Counted from the stretch's first letter, positions 1-10,790 are shown. The stretch: 64,000 nt of DNA from Salinispora vitiensis (GCF_000378825.1 NZ_KB900388.1:1836023-1900022), one strand, 5' to 3'. The notes: generated from the letters alone by a model not told the origin. Translations and numbers: made by a program.

Positions 1-1346
1 GAGACTGTCGCCACCGACGACGCCACCGCCACGGACGAGACCGTCGCCACCGACGACGCAAGCATGGACGTCGCCGTCACCAACGAAAAACGGCGCCGCC
101 AGCTGGAACCAGAACGGCGCCGCCAGCGACAACACCACCAACGACGACGCCGCCAGCTGGAACCAGAACGGCGCGCCAGCGACAACACCACCAACGACGA
201 CGCCGCCAGCTGGAACCAGAACGGCGCCGCCAGCGACAACACCACCACGACGACGCCGCCAGCTGGAACCAGAACGGCGCCGCCAGCGACAACACCACCA
301 ACGACGACGCCGCCAGCTGGAACCAGAACGGCGCCGCCAGCGACAACACCACCAACGACGACGCCGCCAGCTGGAACCAGAGCGGCGCCGCCAGTGGGGA
401 CGCCACCGTCGGCGCACCAGCCGCCGAGTGGACGGCCCCTGCCGCTGAAGGGGCGGAGCACAAGTCCTTCCCGCACCACAACACCACGGACGGCGCTGGC
501 GTCCTGGTACAGGCAGGCGGCACCGCTGATTTTGAGAAGTCCTACCTGGAGCACAACCTCGCCGGTGGCGTCGGAGGTGGGATCGCCAACTTCGGCAAGA
601 CCAGCCTCTACCACACGACACTGTTCAAGAATGACGCCTTCCACTACGGTGGCGGCATCTTCAACGGCGGTGTCCTGCGGGTCTCCTCGTCCCGGGTGAT
701 GCAAAACGGCGCTACAGTCGGCGGCGGCGGTATCGCCAACGGGGCAGCGTTCCTGGACCGCGAGGACATCAAGGCCGGGATGGTCTCGGTCGAAAAGGCC
801 GAGGTCACCGGTAACGACACACTCGGCTTCGGCGGTGGCCTGTTCGACCTCGGCGGCGACATGACGGTCAAGCAGTCGATTGTTGCCCGAAACCTGGCGC
901 TGCTCGCCGGCGGAGGAATCGGCGCGGCCGAGCGAGGCAGCCTCTACCTGCAGGAGGCGCAGCTCGTTGACAACGGCACCGTCGGTGACGGTGGAGGCAT
1001 GGCGCTGGCACTTGGCGTGATTGCCAACGTCGACAAGAGCCACATCACGGACAGCAAGGCCGGCGTCTTCGGGGGCGGTGTGTTCAACCTCCTCAGCGCG
1101 GTCACCTTCCGGGACAGCTCGATTTCCGGAAACATCGCCGGCTTCTCCGGCGCCGGGATCTTCAACGTCCTGGGCGACGTCGATCTGACTGCTTCCAAGG
1201 TGACGGAGAACCGCTCGACCTTCAAGCCGGGTGGCGTGTTCAGCGCACTGGGGAAGGTCACGGTCGACAACAAGTCCGCGATCAAGGGCAATGACCCGAC
1301 CAACTGTCAGGGCAGCCCCGAGCCGATCGAGAACTGCTTCGGCTGA
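1..1346 (+). CDS. Polymorphic-membrane-protein-like beta-helix repeat protein, 5' truncated, frame disrupted
   Basis: This is the 3' part of a gene whose start lies left of the window. From about 247 to the TGA at 1344-1346 one frame encodes a Gly/Asn-rich protein with recurring GGGI, GGGIAN, GGGVFN and GAGIFN motifs. These resemble the GG[ILVA] and FxxN repeats of chlamydial Pmp and similar right-handed beta-helix surface proteins. Such proteins are known in Salinispora, where they have been proposed as marine-adaptation genes. Upstream, six 18-residue repeats (core SWNQNGAASDNTT) are spread over different frames: the 5' Thr/Asp-rich stretch is in frame 1, repeats 1-2 in frame 2, repeat 3 in frame 1 and repeats 4-6 in frame 3. 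One extra base near 88 and single missing bases near 172 and 247 explain this. It is therefore a pseudogene, a phase-variable gene or a sequencing artefact. If the 5' part is dead, an internal GTG at 696 would still open the last 216 codons. No membrane anchor is visible in the part seen. Confidence 0.6.
   Translation, partial: DCRHRRRHRHGRDRRHRRRKHGRRRHQRKTAPPAGTRTAPPATTPPTTTPPAGTRTARQRQHHQRRRRQLEPERRRQRQHHHDDAASWNQNGAASDNTTNDDAASWNQNGAASDNTTNDDAASWNQSGAASGDATVGAPAAEWTAPAAEGAEHKSFPHHNTTDGAGVLVQAGGTADFEKSYLEHNLAGGVGGGIANFGKTSLYHTTLFKNDAFHYGGGIFNGGVLRVSSSRVMQNGATVGGGGIANGAAFLDREDIKAGMVSVEKAEVTGNDTLGFGGGLFDLGGDMTVKQSIVARNLALLAGGGIGAAERGSLYLQEAQLVDNGTVGDGGGMALALGVIANVDKSHITDSKAGVFGGGVFNLLSAVTFRDSSISGNIAGFSGAGIFNVLGDVDLTASKVTENRSTFKPGGVFSALGKVTVDNKSAIKGNDPTNCQGSPEPIENCFG
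95..396 (+). repeat. Six-copy 54-bp tandem coding repeat
   Basis: The repeats encode an 18-residue unit with a central SWNQNGAAS. The Trp codon TGG recurs at 104, 158, 211, 264, 318 and 372, giving periods of 54, 53, 53, 54 and 54 bp. The two 53-bp periods each lack one base (GCGCGCC instead of GCGCCGCC near 172, and ACCACGACG instead of ACCAACGACG near 245). Units are otherwise almost identical, which suggests recent slipped-strand or recombinational expansion. Confidence 0.9.
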
Positions 1347-1361
1347 TCGACCAGCTAGTCA

Positions 1362-1397
1362 GTCCGGCCCCCTCCGCGTCAGCGGAGGGGGCCGGAC
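1362..1397. terminator. Bidirectional Rho-independent-type terminator
   Basis: A perfect 16-bp inverted repeat (1362-1377 and 1382-1397) with a GTCA loop lies between the convergent beta-helix gene (ends 1346) and pullulanase gene (ends 1408). It has no long T-tract, as is usual for actinomycete hairpin terminators. Confidence 0.8.
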
Positions 1398-1407
1398 CAT
1401 TTGTGTG

Positions 1408-4251
1408 TCACCGCTGCACGAAGACCGCCACGCTGCGGGCCGGAACCGTGAACGTGCCACTGTCGGCCGCGAACGAGGACGTTCGCAGGACTTCATCAGC
1501 GGAGGTACGCAGCACCGGGTGCAGTGCTATGTCTGCTCCGCGCAGGTCGGTGAGCTGTTGGGTAGCCGCCTGAGGGGTGGCGTTGAAGACCACCGTCACA
1601 GACTTCCACGGACCACCCAGCCCTCGGCTGTCCAGCGTCATCGTCAGCACACCCGGCTGCTCCGCGGGGCCCGACAACGGGAACGCCACCCGTTGCTGCA
1701 CCTGCTCTGCCGTCCGTAACCCGAACACCGGCGACGATGAGCGGATCCGAAGCAACTCGGTGTGCCGGGTCCCGGCCAGGTCGATCGTTTCGCAGTCCGG
1801 CACCAACCCCGGATCGGCAAGCAGGGGGCGAGCGTACGGCCACTTGTCCTTGTTGTCCTGCTCGGACGGGAGTCCGATGCCAAACCCGTTTCCCTGGGCG
1901 CAGTCCCATCGAATCTGGTTGAACCAGTCACCAGAGTTGTACGAGTTGCGGTCCAGCGACTTCGACCGCAACCGCTCGCTGCCGGCGGTGGCGAAACCGG
2001 TGCCCTGCCCCAGCAGGGCGGTGCCGAGCGCGAGGACCTGCATCCGGGCTCGGTCTACCGCCGTGGTGTCTTCCGGCAGCTTGTACGCCAACGCGTCGTA
2101 CAGGATCTCGTTGTCGTGCGCGTCCACGTAGGTGACCGACTCCCCCGGTGCGGCCGTGTAGCCGGCTGGCGACCCGTTGTAGTCCACCTGCGCCCCGGTG
2201 ACCTGCTCGCCGGCGGTGTTGGTGAATCGGTAGTCACGGAGGTTGCCGGTGAGCCCAACTTTGATCAGGTCGTGCTGGTGCAGCAGGTGGGCGCGTTGCT
2301 GCGCCGCTGACCCGTTCACCGGGTCGTGGTTGGGGTCGGTGTACAGCCCGGAGGCGAAGCCCTGTCGACGCGGGTTGGCGTCGAAGGGGCCGCCTCCGCG
2401 CACGGCGTCGCGGAGTCGGTCGTTGAAGGTGCCGATCCCAGTGCCGGCCAGGTTGGCCTGGGTTGCCTGAACGAACCGGGCGTCGTCGGCTACCTCGCCG
2501 AAGTTCCAGCCCTCGCCGTACAGCAGGATGCCCCGGCCGTCCACTCCGTCGCGGGCGAGGGTCAGCTTGTCGAGGGCGGCGCGGACGGCCAGCATGTTCG
2601 CCTTCGGGTGGTGCCCCATCAGGTCGAACCGGAAGCCGTCTACCTTGTACTCCTTCGCCCAGGTGACCACCGAGTCGACCACGAGCTTGCCCATCATGGC
2701 GTGCTCGGGGGCGGTGTTGGCGCAGCAGGTTGAGGTGGCGACCGAACCATCTGCCAGCAGCCGGTGGTAGTAGCCGGGAACCACTTGGTCCAGCACCGAG
2801 TTCGGGTCGGTGCCCGCAGCCGAGGTGTGGTTGTAGACGACGTCGAGCACCACCCGCAGCCCCGCGCCGTTGACCCCGGCGACCATCCGCCGGAACTCGG
2901 TGGTCCGCGCCGCACCGGTCGGGTCAACGGCGTAGCCGCCCTCCGGCACGGTGTAGTGCAGCGGGTCATACCCCCAGTTGTAGCCGTCGGTGTCGGCGAC
3001 TGCGGCGACGCATCGCTGCTGTTCGTCCGAGTCTGGCGGGAGCGCCGCCAGGTCGCATGGGGGTTGCTGCTGGTCGGCGCGGCGTTCGGGGATCGTGGCG
3101 AAGTCGAATGCCGGGAGCAGGTGTAGGTGGGTCGTCCCGGCGTCGCCGAGCGCCTTCAGGTGTCGCATTCCCGCGGTGGCGGGGTCGGTAAAGGCACGGA
3201 ACGTGCCGCGTTGCCCGGCCGGCACGGTGCGGTCCGCGATCGAGAAGTCCCGTACCGACAGCTCGGAGATCTGCGCCTGCGTCGCCGGTACCGCCGCCGG
3301 CTTTGGCAGCTGCGTCCAGCCCGGTGGCGCGAGTCTCGGGTCGGCGAGATCGACGATCTGGCTGTGGGTGGAGTCGGGGGCGAGCGCCAGCGAGTACGGG
3401 TCGGTCACCGCCGCGGTGACCAGCTGCTGCTCGGCCGGCTGCCACACCTCGACCTGGTAGCGGTAGTACTTCCCGGTCCAGGAGGGGGTTCCCCGCACCG
3501 ACCACACGCCGGTGCGGTCGTCCCGTTGCATCGGGACTGGCCGCGGTCGCGACGTCGGTGTGTCGAACAACTGCAGTGCCACCGTACGGGCGGTGGGGGC
3601 CCAGACCGCGAGGGTCGGCGCCGCACCGGTGAAGGTCGGGCCGAGCCGCGCCCGGGTCGCTGGGGCGTAGACATCGTCGAGCACACCTGGGAGCTGGACG
3701 CCGGTGGCGGCGCGCAGGGCACCTCCGGCGTCCCGCTCGGTCACCACGAGTTGTCCACGCAGCGCCGCCGGCACCCCGGCCAGGTGCTTTCGGTCCAGAG
3801 CGAGGGCCTGGTACGCCGCCAGGTGCGGGAACCGCTCGCGTTGCGCCGCGGTCAGGCCATGCCGCCGGGCCTGCAGCGGGATCGCCCGGTACGTCCCGGC
3901 GAGTTCGCCGTCGACCAGGGTCACCCCGCCGGCCGCGGCTGTCACCAGCGCGTACGTCGTGCCGTCCGGGATTTCGGTCGGCCAGGCGACAGTGCCGCGG
4001 TCAATCCAGTGCGCCTTCTGCGTGGTCAGGTCGAGGCCGGTGGTGGTCCCAGATTCGGGTTGGTGGCCACCGGCGGCGAGCAGCGTGGTGGCGAGGTGGT
4101 CGGCGGCCCACGGCTCGGCGCCGGCCACGGCCGGCGCATCGGCGTCGCCGGGTGGTTGGAGGTGAACGAGGGTGTTGGTGCCGGCGAGGGTGAGGGTCGC
4201 CAGCGAGGCGAGAGTGAGCAGCGCCTTGCGCGGGATCGGCGGGGGTTTCAT
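1408..4251 (-). CDS. pulA: Secreted pullulanase-type alpha-1,6-glucosidase (GH13)
   Basis: The product debranches pullulan, starch or glycogen by cleaving alpha-1,6 bonds outside the cell. The 947-residue protein starts with a Sec-type signal (KPPPIPRK, then a hydrophobic stretch [14 protein letters not shown]). An N-terminal pullulanase domain and a CBM48-like domain follow, then the GH13 barrel. Visible GH13 motifs are DVVYNH (470-475), [11 protein letters not shown] with nucleophile D543, YGEGWNF with acid/base E580, and VDAHDNE with the transition-state Asp D713. The YNWGYDP motif typical of pullulanases is also present. The C-terminus is the DUF3372-like beta domain. The length fits bacterial type I pullulanases. 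The gene is monocistronic, with a 122-bp leader region to the next gene and a shared terminator downstream. Confidence 0.93.
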   Translation of the reverse strand: MKPPPIPRKALLTLASLATLTLAGTNTLVHLQPPGDADAPAVAGAEPWAADHLATTLLAAGGHQPESGTTTGLDLTTQKAHWIDRGTVAWPTEIPDGTTYALVTAAAGGVTLVDGELAGTYRAIPLQARRHGLTAAQRERFPHLAAYQALALDRKHLAGVPAALRGQLVVTERDAGGALRAATGVQLPGVLDDVYAPATRARLGPTFTGAAPTLAVWAPTARTVALQLFDTPTSRPRPVPMQRDDRTGVWSVRGTPSWTGKYYRYQVEVWQPAEQQLVTAAVTDPYSLALAPDSTHSQIVDLADPRLAPPGWTQLPKPAAVPATQAQISELSVRDFSIADRTVPAGQRGTFRAFTDPATAGMRHLKALGDAGTTHLHLLPAFDFATIPERRADQQQPPCDLAALPPDSDEQQRCVAAVADTDGYNWGYDPLHYTVPEGGYAVDPTGAARTTEFRRMVAGVNGAGLRVVLDVVYNHTSAAGTDPNSVLDQVVPGYYHRLLADGSVATSTCCANTAPEHAMMGKLVVDSVVTWAKEYKVDGFRFDLMGHHPKANMLAVRAALDKLTLARDGVDGRGILLYGEGWNFGEVADDARFVQATQANLAGTGIGTFNDRLRDAVRGGGPFDANPRRQGFASGLYTDPNHDPVNGSAAQQRAHLLHQHDLIKVGLTGNLRDYRFTNTAGEQVTGAQVDYNGSPAGYTAAPGESVTYVDAHDNEILYDALAYKLPEDTTAVDRARMQVLALGTALLGQGTGFATAGSERLRSKSLDRNSYNSGDWFNQIRWDCAQGNGFGIGLPSEQDNKDKWPYARPLLADPGLVPDCETIDLAGTRHTELLRIRSSSPVFGLRTAEQVQQRVAFPLSGPAEQPGVLTMTLDSRGLGGPWKSVTVVFNATPQAATQQLTDLRGADIALHPVLRTSADEVLRTSSFAADSGTFTVPARSVAVFVQR

Positions 4252-4373
4252 CGACGGCCTTCCTCTGGTCGCTGATGAGCCGCACGCTAGCCGCCGTCGA
4301 AACTTTCTGCAATCCCTTGCAAGTTAAGTCGAAATTCTGCAGGCACCTTTCACACCGGGAACCTGGGCCGCCC

Positions 4374-4985
4374 TCACTCGGTAGCGCCGCCTGATCTCGC
4401 CCCAGCGTCCCAGAACGCCAGCGAATGGAAGATCTCGTAGCGGTCGGGGTCAGGCGGCAGGAACCAGTGGAAGCCCGCCTGGAGGAACACCACCACCATG
4501 TTCGCCGCCACGATCACCAGGAACAGCCCGCAGACCACCTTTGACGGCCAACCGAACCGCACCCCCCGCGGCACCAGCGCGCGGGCGAAGATCAGACTCA
4601 CCCCGCAGAACACCACTACCACGCAGAACGTGATAAATGCCCAGGTGTACAGGTGCAGCCCCAAAATGGGTGACCCGTAGCCGGGGTCGGGCGGCACGAT
4701 GTGCAGCAGGATCTGGCGGACCGCGACGGCGGCACCGACGACGGCGGCGACGATACTCATCCCGTACCCCATGGCGTAGTCGGCGAGCCGCACATCGCCG
4801 CGGCGGGTCCGCACGATGATGTAGAGCGGCCCGAAGGCCACCAGCATCATCGCCATCCGCTGCAGGATGCAGAGCGGGCACGGGAGGTCGCCGGTCACGA
4901 ACTGCACCGCGAACCCGCCGATCAGCACCCCGCAGTAGGCGAGGACGAAGAGGTGCGCGAGCCAGAAGCCCAGACGGCCGGTCAT
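4374..4985 (-). CDS. DsbB-like disulfide bond formation protein (four-helix membrane protein)
   Basis: This 203-residue protein has four predicted membrane segments and a CPLCILQR motif (C36, C39, R43) at the start of the second helix. That matches the quinone-proximal CxxC and the conserved Arg of DsbB, which reoxidises periplasmic thiol oxidases. The second, periplasmic Cys pair of E. coli DsbB is absent: the loop has PPDPGYGSP and no cysteine. I chose ATG 4985 because GAGG lies 5 bases upstream. A TTG at 5000 is also in frame but has no such site. It follows a 52-codon membrane-protein gene by about 16 bp and is probably co-transcribed with it. An alternative is a DsbB/VKOR-like redox protein with another partner. 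Confidence 0.75.
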   Translation of the reverse strand: MTGRLGFWLAHLFVLAYCGVLIGGFAVQFVTGDLPCPLCILQRMAMMLVAFGPLYIIVRTRRGDVRLADYAMGYGMSIVAAVVGAAVAVRQILLHIVPPDPGYGSPILGLHLYTWAFITFCVVVVFCGVSLIFARALVPRGVRFGWPSKVVCGLFLVIVAANMVVVFLQAGFHWFLPPDPDRYEIFHSLAFWDAGARSGGATE

Positions 4986-5001
4986 AACATCCTCACTCAA
5001 A

Positions 5002-5160
5002 TCAGAAGTTCAACGGCAGCTTCGCGCCCACGTGATAGTTGAAGAGCAGCAGGATGGCGACGAGCGAAACCGTCCACGCGGCGAGGACGGTCCCGCGTCC
5101 ACTGCCCCGCACGACGAGCCAGCCGGCGACGAGGAGCACCGCGAAGAGAATTGTTGCCAT
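5002..5160 (-). CDS. Small two-helix membrane protein of unknown function
   Basis: This gene encodes 52 residues in two hydrophobic segments (about 3-17 and 24-41) separated by a short RGSGRG turn, ending in NYHVGAKLPLNF. I do not recognise a family. The ATG at 5160 is preferred because the in-frame extension to 5331 is Arg-rich and not protein-like. It lies directly upstream of the DsbB-like gene, so it may be a partner or small subunit, but only the position supports that. Confidence 0.5.
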   Translation of the reverse strand: MATILFAVLLVAGWLVVRGSGRGTVLAAWTVSLVAILLLFNYHVGAKLPLNF

Positions 5161-5381
5161 TTGCTCAAAATAGTGGCCAAAACGGGAGCTCCGAGCCGGA
5201 ATCAAGAACCAACTCGACCGTCGCCCAAACATCAACCCGAACCGGCTACGCCCACGCCGCCGCAACGGGGCGAGGTCGCAGCCGGCGACGCACCGGCGCG
5301 CACTCGCCACCGCCGTACCCACTCGACACAAGCGGCGAAGCCGCTGGCCCCGCCCCGCGCCGGGTCAGGGTTGCATGAATA

Positions 5382-5403
5382 GCAAGACGGACGTACGGTT
5401 TGT
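5382..5403. promoter_or_regulatory. Candidate AcnR operator upstream of acnA
   Basis: An 11+11 bp imperfect palindrome (GCAAGACGGAC / GTACGGTTTGT) lies 106 bp before the acnA start. It differs at only three of 22 positions from the near-perfect palindrome just upstream of acnR (10738-10759). AcnR represses acn in Corynebacterium glutamicum, so a shared operator is the natural reading. The sequence differs from the published C. glutamicum motif as I remember it. Confidence 0.6.
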
Positions 5404-5416
5404 ACCCGCAGTTAAT

Positions 5417-5435
5417 ACAGGTAAGGGCCACCTAA
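5417..5435. promoter_or_regulatory. Candidate IdeR/DtxR iron box in the acnA promoter
   Basis: The 19-mer ACAGGTAAGGGCCACCTAA matches the classical actinobacterial iron box TTAGGTTAGGCTAACCTAA at 13 of 19 positions. It keeps both AGGT/ACCT half-site cores and the 3' CCTAA. It starts 14 bp after the AcnR-type palindrome and precedes the acnA start by about 75 bp. Iron control of aconitase, an Fe-S enzyme, would be sensible, but this is a pattern match by eye. Confidence 0.4.
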
Positions 5436-5508
5436 GCACCGCACCACCCCCGTCGGTGCGACAGACTGCTCAGGACTGCTCACGGCCACTGGTGTGAAGG
5501 AGTACGAC

Positions 5509-8343
<2,835 letters not shown>

Positions 8344-8354
8344 GGCGGTAACCC

Positions 8355-8388
8355 GACGGGGCCCCCACACACCGGTGGGGGCCCCGTC
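8355..8388 (+). terminator. Terminator of acnA
   Basis: A perfect 14-bp inverted repeat (8355-8368 and 8375-8388) with a six-base loop begins 11 bp after the acnA stop codon. Confidence 0.8.
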
Positions 8389-8404
8389 GCGTTTCCAGCT
8401 GGCG

Positions 8405-8460
8405 GGGTCGGGCCGGGTTACCGACCCGGCCCGGCCCCGGTCGGCCCGGGTTGCCGACCC
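8405..8460. repeat. Two tandem hairpin repeats (33-bp period)
   Basis: Two 21-bp copies (8407-8427 and 8440-8460) differ at two positions. Each folds into a 7-bp hairpin (8405-8411/8421-8427 and 8439-8445/8453-8459). They lie between the acnA terminator and the DUF2630 gene. They could be extra terminators, a mobile palindromic element remnant or a regulatory leader. Confidence 0.6.
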
Positions 8461-8541
8461 GAAGCGGCTGACCGGGCGTTGCCCCGAGACAGCAGCCCGA
8501 TCCCGGGTGTGATCTCGCCATGCTGTGCCAGGCTCGTGGTC

Positions 8542-8790
8542 ATGGACGACAAGACCATCCTGAAGCGCATCTCCGAGCTGGTCGACGAGGAACACCAGCT
8601 CCGCGCCGCGGCCCAGGCCAACGAGGAGGGCACCGACGACGAGAGCCGGGACCGGCTCCGGGATCTGTCGGCGTCGTTGGACCAGTGCTGGGACCTGCTG
8701 CGCCGGCGGCGCGCCGCCCGCTCCACCCACGGCGACCCGGACGCCCAGGGTGTACGTCCGGCGCCGGAGGTGGCGCGCTACCTCCAGTAG
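8542..8790 (+). CDS. DUF2630 family protein
   Basis: This 82-residue soluble, highly charged protein begins MDDKTILKRISELVDEEHQL and is predicted to be mainly helical. The order (helix, RLRDLSASLDQCWDLLRRRRA, short tail) matches the small actinobacterial DUF2630 family, whose function is unknown. ATG 8542 is the likely start; a GTG two codons earlier is also possible. It stands alone between acnA and a convergent kinase gene. Confidence 0.75.
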   Translation: MDDKTILKRISELVDEEHQLRAAAQANEEGTDDESRDRLRDLSASLDQCWDLLRRRRAARSTHGDPDAQGVRPAPEVARYLQ

Positions 8791-8807
8791 GGCCCGGCTG
8801 GAGCAAC

Positions 8808-8848
8808 GCCGGCCGCACCACGGGGCGCGCACCGTGGTCAGGGCCGGC
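8808..8848. terminator. Bidirectional hairpin terminator
   Basis: Nested inverted repeats (outer GCCGGCC/GGCCGGC, inner ACCACGG/CCGTGGT, eight-base loop) lie between the convergent DUF2630 gene (ends 8790) and RIO kinase gene (ends 8869). Confidence 0.65.
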
Positions 8849-8868
8849 CCGCCGCTCGGGGCAGCGTT

Positions 8869-9795
8869 TCACCGCAGGCCCGCCTCCCGGAGCAGGTGTT
8901 CGGTGAGGGCGAGCGGTTCTGCCTGCTCCGCCGGCAGGCCGCGGGCGACGAACCAGGTGGCAACCACCCGTACGTCTCGGGCCAGGTACTCCGGCCCCTG
9001 CGGATTGGCGACCAGATCCACGACCTGAGGCAGGTCGATGAGCACCAGCCGCCCCTCGTGCACCAGCAGGTTGTAGGGCGACAGGTCACCGTGGGCGTAG
9101 CCAGCCCGAGCGAGTACCACCAGCGCCTCGACGAGCTGTCCCCACAGGTCGCGCAGGTCGGCCTCCGCCGGCCGTAGCTGCGCCAGCCGTGGGGCGGCCT
9201 GCCCCTTGTCGCCGTCGCCGAGAAACTCCAGCATCAACTCGGTGCCGCGGAGCTGGACCGGGTAGGGCACGGCGATCGTGCCGTACTGGGCACCGATCTC
9301 CCACAGGCGGCCGAGCACGGCGAACTCCGCCGCCGCCCACTGCCCGGCGATCATCTGCCGGCCGAACGCGGTTCGCCGGGTGATCGCCCGCATCTCCCGG
9401 GAGCGTCGCATCCGCCGCCCCTCCAGATATCCCGCGTCCCGGTGGAAGAGCCGGTGGTCGGCAGCTCGATATCGTTTGGCCGCGAGTAGGCAGGACCGAT
9501 CGGTGTCGGGCACGGCGCGGCGGACGAGATGGACGTCTGCCTCCTTGCCGGTCTTGAGTACGCCCAGTTCGGTGTCCTTGGCGGCCAGCTCCGTTACCAG
9601 CCAGGCGGGGTACGGCTCTGGGCCGTGGACGGCGTCGTCCCAGGACGACCAGGTCTGGGCGTCCGGCACCGGGTCGGAGTCAGCGGGCTGCGGCCCGGTT
9701 CTCCGCCCGCGCTTGCTGAAAGGTGGTTCGTCATCGTCGAAGCGGCGTCTGCCGCGGGTCCGGCGTTCCGGCACCGGAGAGTCGTGATCGCGCAC
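8869..9795 (-). CDS. RIO-type serine protein kinase
   Basis: This is an atypical protein kinase of the RIO1 superfamily, 308 residues long. The first 50 residues are charged and probably disordered. The kinase fold shows a Gly-loop-like GKEADVHLV, the catalytic loop HGDLSPYNLLV (H235, D237, N242) and the metal-binding LIDLPQ (D254 in place of the DFG Asp). These are the RIO hallmarks. Bacterial RIO kinases are widespread in actinobacteria but their substrates are mostly unknown. The start is GTG 9795, because a stop codon occurs in frame just upstream (9820-9822). It lies between acnA and acnR, with no evidence of functional coupling. Confidence 0.85.
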   Translation of the reverse strand: MRDHDSPVPERRTRGRRRFDDDEPPFSKRGRRTGPQPADSDPVPDAQTWSSWDDAVHGPEPYPAWLVTELAAKDTELGVLKTGKEADVHLVRRAVPDTDRSCLLAAKRYRAADHRLFHRDAGYLEGRRMRRSREMRAITRRTAFGRQMIAGQWAAAEFAVLGRLWEIGAQYGTIAVPYPVQLRGTELMLEFLGDGDKGQAAPRLAQLRPAEADLRDLWGQLVEALVVLARAGYAHGDLSPYNLLVHEGRLVLIDLPQVVDLVANPQGPEYLARDVRVVATWFVARGLPAEQAEPLALTEHLLREAGLR

Positions 9796-9949
9796 TGCGG
9801 TGAGATCCCTCGGTCGAGGTCAATGAAGACAGTGGAAAGTGACCTGTGTAGATAGCCATGACCGACCTCCTCTCCTCGACCGGGCCATTCGCCCGGGGTG
9901 CGCCGTGCGGCCCCATGCTCGCTGTCGAATCGCGGCGCGGCAACCGGTA

Positions 9950-10594
9950 TTACGCCGCGAGCACCGCGGCGAGGGCGGCGATCAGACCGTCGACCGTGAA
10001 GGTGGGGGCGAACCGTCCGTCGGTCCAGGTGCGCCCTCGGTGCAGCCAGACGCTGGGCAGCCCCATGGCCGCGGCACCGCCGATGTCCGCCTCCGGGCCG
10101 TCGCCGACCACCCAGGCCCCGCGCAGCGGCATCCGAACCCGCTGGGCGGCCAGTGCGAAGATTCGCGGGTTCGGCTTGCTGACCCCGGCCGCCTCGGAGA
10201 TCACCCAGTCGGCTAGGTAGCGGTCCAGCCCGGTCCGCCGGATCTTCTCCTCCTGCTGCCGTACCGCCCCGTTGCAGACCACCACCGGTATCCACCCGGC
10301 ATCGCCGACGATCTGCAGCGCGCACGCCACCAGTGGATCAAGTCGGGTGCCGGCGAGCACGCCGTCGTGCAGCTCCTCCACTAGGTCGACCGAACGGACC
10401 GCCAGCGAGTAGCGGTTTCGAATCGCGTCGGCCACATCCCACCGATCGGTAAGCCCGTCCGCGTCAACGGAGAGCAGCCAATCGAGGTCACCTGGCGGTG
10501 CGCCGATCTTGACCAGGAAGCGCTCGCCCCAGGATCGGAACAAATTTTCTCGATCGAGCAGGGTGTTATCCAGGTCAAGAAGGAGCAGCGGCAC
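9950..10594 (-). CDS. HAD-superfamily hydrolase (phosphatase-like)
   Basis: This 214-residue cytoplasmic hydrolase starts with the HAD motif I LLDLDNTLLD (two Asp, nucleophile and acid/base). Motif II is a VVCNGA segment with Asn, a SKPNPRIF Lys is motif III, and VVGDGPEADIGGA is motif IV. It is of the subfamily IA type with a helical cap. The substrate cannot be told from sequence; small phosphorylated metabolites are likely. The start is GTG 10594. It is separated from the RIO kinase gene by 154 bp and transcribed in the same direction. Confidence 0.85.
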   Translation of the reverse strand: MPLLLLDLDNTLLDRENLFRSWGERFLVKIGAPPGDLDWLLSVDADGLTDRWDVADAIRNRYSLAVRSVDLVEELHDGVLAGTRLDPLVACALQIVGDAGWIPVVVCNGAVRQQEEKIRRTGLDRYLADWVISEAAGVSKPNPRIFALAAQRVRMPLRGAWVVGDGPEADIGGAAAMGLPSVWLHRGRTWTDGRFAPTFTVDGLIAALAAVLAA

Positions 10595-10735
10595 TCCGGC
10601 ACCTTACGGGACTGAGGCGTCTGTCCGACAGACCCAGGCAGCCAAATGGCCAGGAATTTGTGACAAACGGATGAATAACCTGGTAGGGGAATTCGCCGAA
10701 GAGAGCGGACGCGGGCCGCCAGCCGACGGGTCAGA

Positions 10736-10761
10736 CCGCAAGCCGTACGTACGGTTTGCGG
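10736..10761. promoter_or_regulatory. AcnR operator, autoregulatory site
   Basis: A 26-bp palindrome with 13-bp arms and one mismatch is centred between 10748 and 10749, 29 bp before the acnR start. The core GTACGGTTTGC arm recurs in the acnA promoter. A TTGACA hexamer (10775-10780) follows, so the site is well placed to control acnR itself. Confidence 0.7.
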
Positions 10762-10790
10762 GACGCCGGGGGGTTTGACACGATCGACCC

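Larger units (their letters stand above)
5161..5508. other. Intergenic region, divergent promoters of acnA and the small membrane gene
   Basis: This stretch of about 350 bp has no credible gene. It carries the AcnR-type palindrome (5382-5403), the iron-box-like sequence (5417-5435), an AT-richer patch around GTTAATAC (5411-5418) that could be a -10 region, and the acnA ribosome binding site AAGGAG at 5497-5502. Confidence 0.7.

Noticed and set aside
77..523. Long minus-strand open frame opposite the 54-bp repeats
   Set aside because: It is only the reverse of the repeats and gives a Trp/Arg/Val-rich low-complexity product with no ribosome binding site.
5246..5431. Minus-strand frame with KPYVRLA near the acnA promoter
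   Set aside because: Its similarity to a frame near 10.7-10.9 kb comes only from the shared operator palindrome read as codons, not from a protein.
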